This document shows positions 7,786 to 10,033 of a DNA stretch of 10,033 nucleotides, one piece after another; within the stretch, counting starts at the first letter, position 1, and every line of letters begins with the position of its first letter. Source of the DNA: Bifidobacteriaceae bacterium. Lineage in GTDB: Bacteria > Actinomycetota > Actinomycetes > Actinomycetales > WQXJ01. Under the pieces are notes generated by a model that was given only the letters and a program-made list of their open reading frames with translations, did not search any database and had not been told where the DNA came from. Position numbers and translations under genes: made by a program. The DNA is taken from NCBI GenBank assembly GCA_031278665.1, contig JAITKC010000198.1:1-10033 (forward strand), in the 5' to 3' direction.

Positions 7786-8747
7786 GGCCGCGCCTCCGGC
7801 TCGTCTTCCTCAGCCGGAACGGCCGGCTCGTCTTCCTCAGCCGGACCGGCCGGCTCGCCGCCCTCGGCCGGACCGGCCGGGTCGCCTTCTTCAGCCGGAC
7901 CGGCCGGGTCCGGGGCCAAAGGCGGCCCCGGCGGCTCCAAGTCGCCCGGCGGGGCGGCCGCGTCCAATTGGCGCCGCCCCGGCGCGGTGTCCGCCAGCAG
8001 GTCTTGGGCCAGTCCGCGCAAGGCGTGGACTTGGCCGCGCAGCCGCAGCGAACTCGGCACCGAGTCCTCGATGACGTTGCCGTCGGCGTCGATCGCCGGA
8101 ACGTCGGCGGCGTTGTGGCGGGCGTAGTTGCCGGGGGCCGGCGGCGGGGTCAAGCGCATTCCCCGCTTGGTCCGGATCGCCATGATTTGGCTTTGCGTCA
8201 CCGGTTTGACCAAACGCACCCGGTGGGTCAAGATAACCGCCCCCATAGCCGCGACGATCAACAGGCAACCGGTGATCTCCAAAGTGAAGGCGAAGTCGGA
8301 GAACAGCAATTCGGCGACGCCGCCGACGCTGTCGGTCGCCGGCGACTGGCGATCGCCGGCCGCCGCCAGGTCGGCCGTGAAAGTCGACCGCGCGACCGCC
8401 CCGGCCAGCACCGCCGCCAGTCCGAGCCCGAAGACGACGCCGAGCGGGCGCTGACCCCGGATAGTCTCCACGAAGGAATCCGAGACGTCGACGCCCACCA
8501 GCATCAACACGAAGACGAACAACATCATGATGGCGCCGGTGTAAACGACCACCTGGACCACGCCCAAGAAGGGCGATCCCAGGCCGACGTAAAGGAAGGC
8601 CAAGCCGACCATCGTGACCATCACCGAACAGGCGGTCAGCACCGCCCGTTTGGAGAACAACAGGGCTGAGGCGGACAACACCACGATCGGGCCGACGATC
8701 CAGAACAAGACCTGTTCGGCGGTGGTCATCGCCAGGTCGGCGGTCAT
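7782..8747 (-). CDS. nuoJ: NADH-quinone oxidoreductase subunit J with long acidic repeat tail
   Basis: NuoJ is a membrane subunit between NuoH/NuoA and NuoK. The protein is 321 residues. Five helices lie at about 12-31, 36-56, 62-86, 102-119 and 153-174, and the conserved [17 protein letters not shown] is at 67-83. The open frame runs 42 codons upstream, but that part is arginine/glycine-rich shadow of nuoI. ATG 8747 has GGAGG 6 bases before it and overlaps the nuoI stop by 4 bases. ATG 8729 (MTTAEQ) is a weaker alternative. After the last helix comes a hydrophilic tail of about 145 residues. E. coli NuoJ, at about 184 residues, ends near here; actinobacterial NuoJ proteins are commonly longer. 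The last 40 residues are tandem 9-residue units rich in Pro, Ala, Gly, Glu and Asp, probably disordered. The core identification is secure, and no function can be read from the tail. Confidence 0.97.
   Translation of the reverse strand: MTADLAMTTAEQVLFWIVGPIVVLSASALLFSKRAVLTACSVMVTMVGLAFLYVGLGSPFLGVVQVVVYTGAIMMLFVFVLMLVGVDVSDSFVETIRGQRPLGVVFGLGLAAVLAGAVARSTFTADLAAAGDRQSPATDSVGGVAELLFSDFAFTLEITGCLLIVAAMGAVILTHRVRLVKPVTQSQIMAIRTKRGMRLTPPPAPGNYARHNAADVPAIDADGNVIEDSVPSSLRLRGQVHALRGLAQDLLADTAPGRRQLDAAAPPGDLEPPGPPLAPDPAGPAEEGDPAGPAEGGEPAGPAEEDEPAVPAEEDEPEARP
7798..7917. repeat. 27-bp tandem repeat, four units plus a partial unit, in the 3' end of nuoJ
   Basis: Four adjacent 27-base units lie at 7798-7824, 7825-7851, 7852-7878 and 7879-7905, followed by a partial copy to about 7917. 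Units 1 and 2 differ by one base, and units 3 and 4 carry several changes. The unit length is a multiple of three, so copy-number change would lengthen or shorten the tail of NuoJ by nine residues without a frameshift. The encoded unit reads like GPAEEDEPA. Confidence 0.9.
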
Positions 8748-9454
8748 CGCCCTCCTCCCTTCGCCGCGTCGGCCGGGGCGGCGGCCGCGGCCTGGGCGAC
8801 CCCCGCCGCCGCGCCGGCGGCGGCCGCGGCCTTGGACAAACTGGGGTCGCCGGGCCGGTTGCGGCGCACCCACTCGACCTGATCGGAGGTCGGCCCGCCA
8901 ACCGCGCCGGCGTAATAGTCGTCATCGTCCAAGCCTTCGGCCATCGGATGCGGCGCCGCCAACATACCCTCCTCGAGCGGGGCCAAAAGCTGGTCTTTGG
9001 TGTAGATCATGTCCTCGCGTCTGGCGGCCGCCAACTCGTAGAAAGTCGTCATAGTCAACGCCCGGGTGGGGCAGGCCTCGATGCACATACCGCAGAAGAC
9101 ACAGCGCAAATAGTTGATTTGGTAGACCTTGCCGTAGCGTTCGCCGGCCGAATACTGCTCTTCGGGCGTGTTCGCCCCGGCCTCGACGAAGATCGCGTCG
9201 GCCGGACAGGCCCAGGCGCAGAGCTCGCAGCCGACGCACTTCTCGAGTCCGTCCGGATAGCGGTTGAGCTGGTGGCGGCCGTGGTAACGGGGATAGGGCG
9301 GCGGGAACTTGCCCTTGAACGGGTACTGTTCGGTGACCGGCTTGGCGAAGAAAGTCCGCAGCGTCACCCCGAAACCGGCCCACGGGGCCACCCCGCTGGC
9401 GAGGAACCCTTTTTTCTTGCGGCTGGGATCGAGGCCGGCTCTTTTCGGGCTCAT
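8744..9454 (-). CDS. nuoI: NADH-quinone oxidoreductase subunit I, two [4Fe-4S] clusters
   Basis: NuoI is the peripheral iron-sulfur subunit that passes electrons through clusters N6a and N6b toward NuoB and the quinone. The protein is 236 residues. Two ferredoxin motifs are complete: Cys73, Cys76, Cys79, Cys83 in [12 protein letters not shown] and Cys118, Cys121, Cys124, Cys128 in [12 protein letters not shown]. The N-terminal [10 protein letters not shown] at 27-36 is the usual amphipathic segment. Typical actinobacterial NuoI is about 200-210 residues, and the extra length here is a C-terminal segment (about 209-231) made almost only of alanine. The frame continues far upstream, but ATG 9454 is chosen because AAGGAGG lies 7 bases before it and it overlaps the nuoH stop by 4 bases. 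It ends in a 4-base overlap with nuoJ. Confidence 0.97.
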   Translation of the reverse strand: MSPKRAGLDPSRKKKGFLASGVAPWAGFGVTLRTFFAKPVTEQYPFKGKFPPPYPRYHGRHQLNRYPDGLEKCVGCELCAWACPADAIFVEAGANTPEEQYSAGERYGKVYQINYLRCVFCGMCIEACPTRALTMTTFYELAAARREDMIYTKDQLLAPLEEGMLAAPHPMAEGLDDDDYYAGAVGGPTSDQVEWVRRNRPGDPSLSKAAAAAGAAAGVAQAAAAAPADAAKGGGR

Positions 9455-10033
9455 CGCTCCGCCTCCTTGTCGTCCGCCGGTCCGGCCTCGGCGGCCTGAA
9501 CCGGGACCAGTTCCTCGGTCGCGGCCTGGGCCAGGCGCCGCGCCCGCTCGGACGGGGCCAAGACCTGGCCTGGCAGCGGCGGGACCGGAAAACCGTCCGC
9601 GAAGGCGTCGATTTCGACCGGCTCGCCGGGCGGGGGCGCCGGTTCTTCGGGGATGGGCCAGTACCAGATGATTATGAACACCACCACCGCCCAGGACAAG
9701 ATCGGCACCGCCCAGGCGTTGAAATGGTAGTTGGTGAACTTGTCGACCGCCCTGAGGCAGGTCAGCAGGACGATCCAGGCCAGGGCCACGGGCAGCAGCC
9801 CCTTCCAGCCCAGCCGCATGAACTGGTCGTAGCGCAGCCGCACCACGGTGCCGCGGACCCAGACGAAAACGAACATCAACAGCCAGGTCTTGGCCAGGAA
9901 CCACAAAATTGTCCAGTAGCCGGTGTTGAGCACGCCGTCGCCGATGGCGCTGAACGGCCACGGCGCCCGCCAGCCGCCCAGGAACAGCGTTGTGCAGACA
10001 GCCGAGACGTTCAGCATGTTGATGTATTCGGCC
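9451..10033 (-). CDS. nuoH: NADH-quinone oxidoreductase subunit H, C-terminal part (5' end outside window)
   Basis: NuoH is the membrane subunit that forms the quinone-access chamber of Complex I with NuoB and NuoD. The last 193 residues are visible, in frame from the window edge, beginning [10 protein letters not shown], the conserved 'AEY..M' motif. The frame is open to the edge, so the internal ATG at 10017 is not the start. Further family marks are TTLFLGGW (visible 14-21), the cytoplasmic loop [19 protein letters not shown] (59-77) and the following helix [12 protein letters not shown]. Beyond this helix, where the E. coli protein ends soon after, there is another hydrophobic stretch (about 107-125) and then about 65 hydrophilic residues rich in Pro, Glu and Ala. 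The last codons overlap the nuoI start by 4 bases, and the AAGGAGG for nuoI lies inside this gene. Confidence 0.96.
   Translation of the reverse strand, partial: AEYINMLNVSAVCTTLFLGGWRAPWPFSAIGDGVLNTGYWTILWFLAKTWLLMFVFVWVRGTVVRLRYDQFMRLGWKGLLPVALAWIVLLTCLRAVDKFTNYHFNAWAVPILSWAVVVFIIIWYWPIPEEPAPPPGEPVEIDAFADGFPVPPLPGQVLAPSERARRLAQAATEELVPVQAAEAGPADDKEAER

Noticed and set aside
1..10033. A novel defence, mobile or biosynthetic system
   Set aside because: Every stretch above 120 bases is covered by a gene of known family. I found no transposase, integrase, toxin, CRISPR repeat, tRNA or rRNA.

Overview
The window is the distal half of a respiratory Complex I (nuo) operon from a high-G+C bacterium, followed by an isoprenoid-chain synthase and a ferredoxin-NADP reductase. 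All nine genes lie on the minus strand, so transcription runs from high to low coordinates. The high G+C, the strong Shine-Dalgarno sites, the ATGA start/stop overlaps, the FprA-type (adrenodoxin-reductase-like) flavoprotein and the placement of a polyprenyl synthase directly after nuoN all suggest an actinobacterium. I cannot name a genus from this window.

Layout in transcription order: nuoH (3' part, 10033-9451), nuoI (9454-8744), nuoJ (8747-7782), nuoK (7785-7486), nuoL (7482-5536), nuoM (5522-3996), nuoN (3999-2329), a long-chain trans-polyprenyl diphosphate synthase (2282-1260), and an FprA-like ferredoxin/NADP reductase that starts at an unusual TTG (1148) and leaves the window at position 1. 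The nuo genes overlap by 4 bases or are separated by 3 to 13 bases. The gap before the polyprenyl synthase is 46 bases and the gap before the reductase is 111 bases. The 111-base gap holds a strong hairpin. All eight visible stop codons are TGA.

Together the genes make the membrane arm of NADH:quinone oxidoreductase. NuoH and NuoI form the quinone-site and iron-sulfur connection, NuoJ and NuoK the linking membrane helices, and NuoL, NuoM and NuoN the three antiporter-like proton channels. The synthase probably makes the prenyl tail of the menaquinone that the complex reduces. The last gene moves electrons between NADPH and ferredoxin. Its link to the complex is by position only. Every channel residue I checked (glutamates and lysines of NuoK, L, M, N) and both Fe4S4 cysteine sets of NuoI are present, so the complex looks functional.

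The window is mostly ordinary. The points worth a second look are the hydrophilic or low-complexity C-terminal tails of three consecutive subunits (NuoH, NuoI, NuoJ), one of them encoded by a 27-bp tandem repeat, and the reductase placed at the end of the operon. I saw no mobile elements, RNA genes, CRISPR arrays or defence genes.
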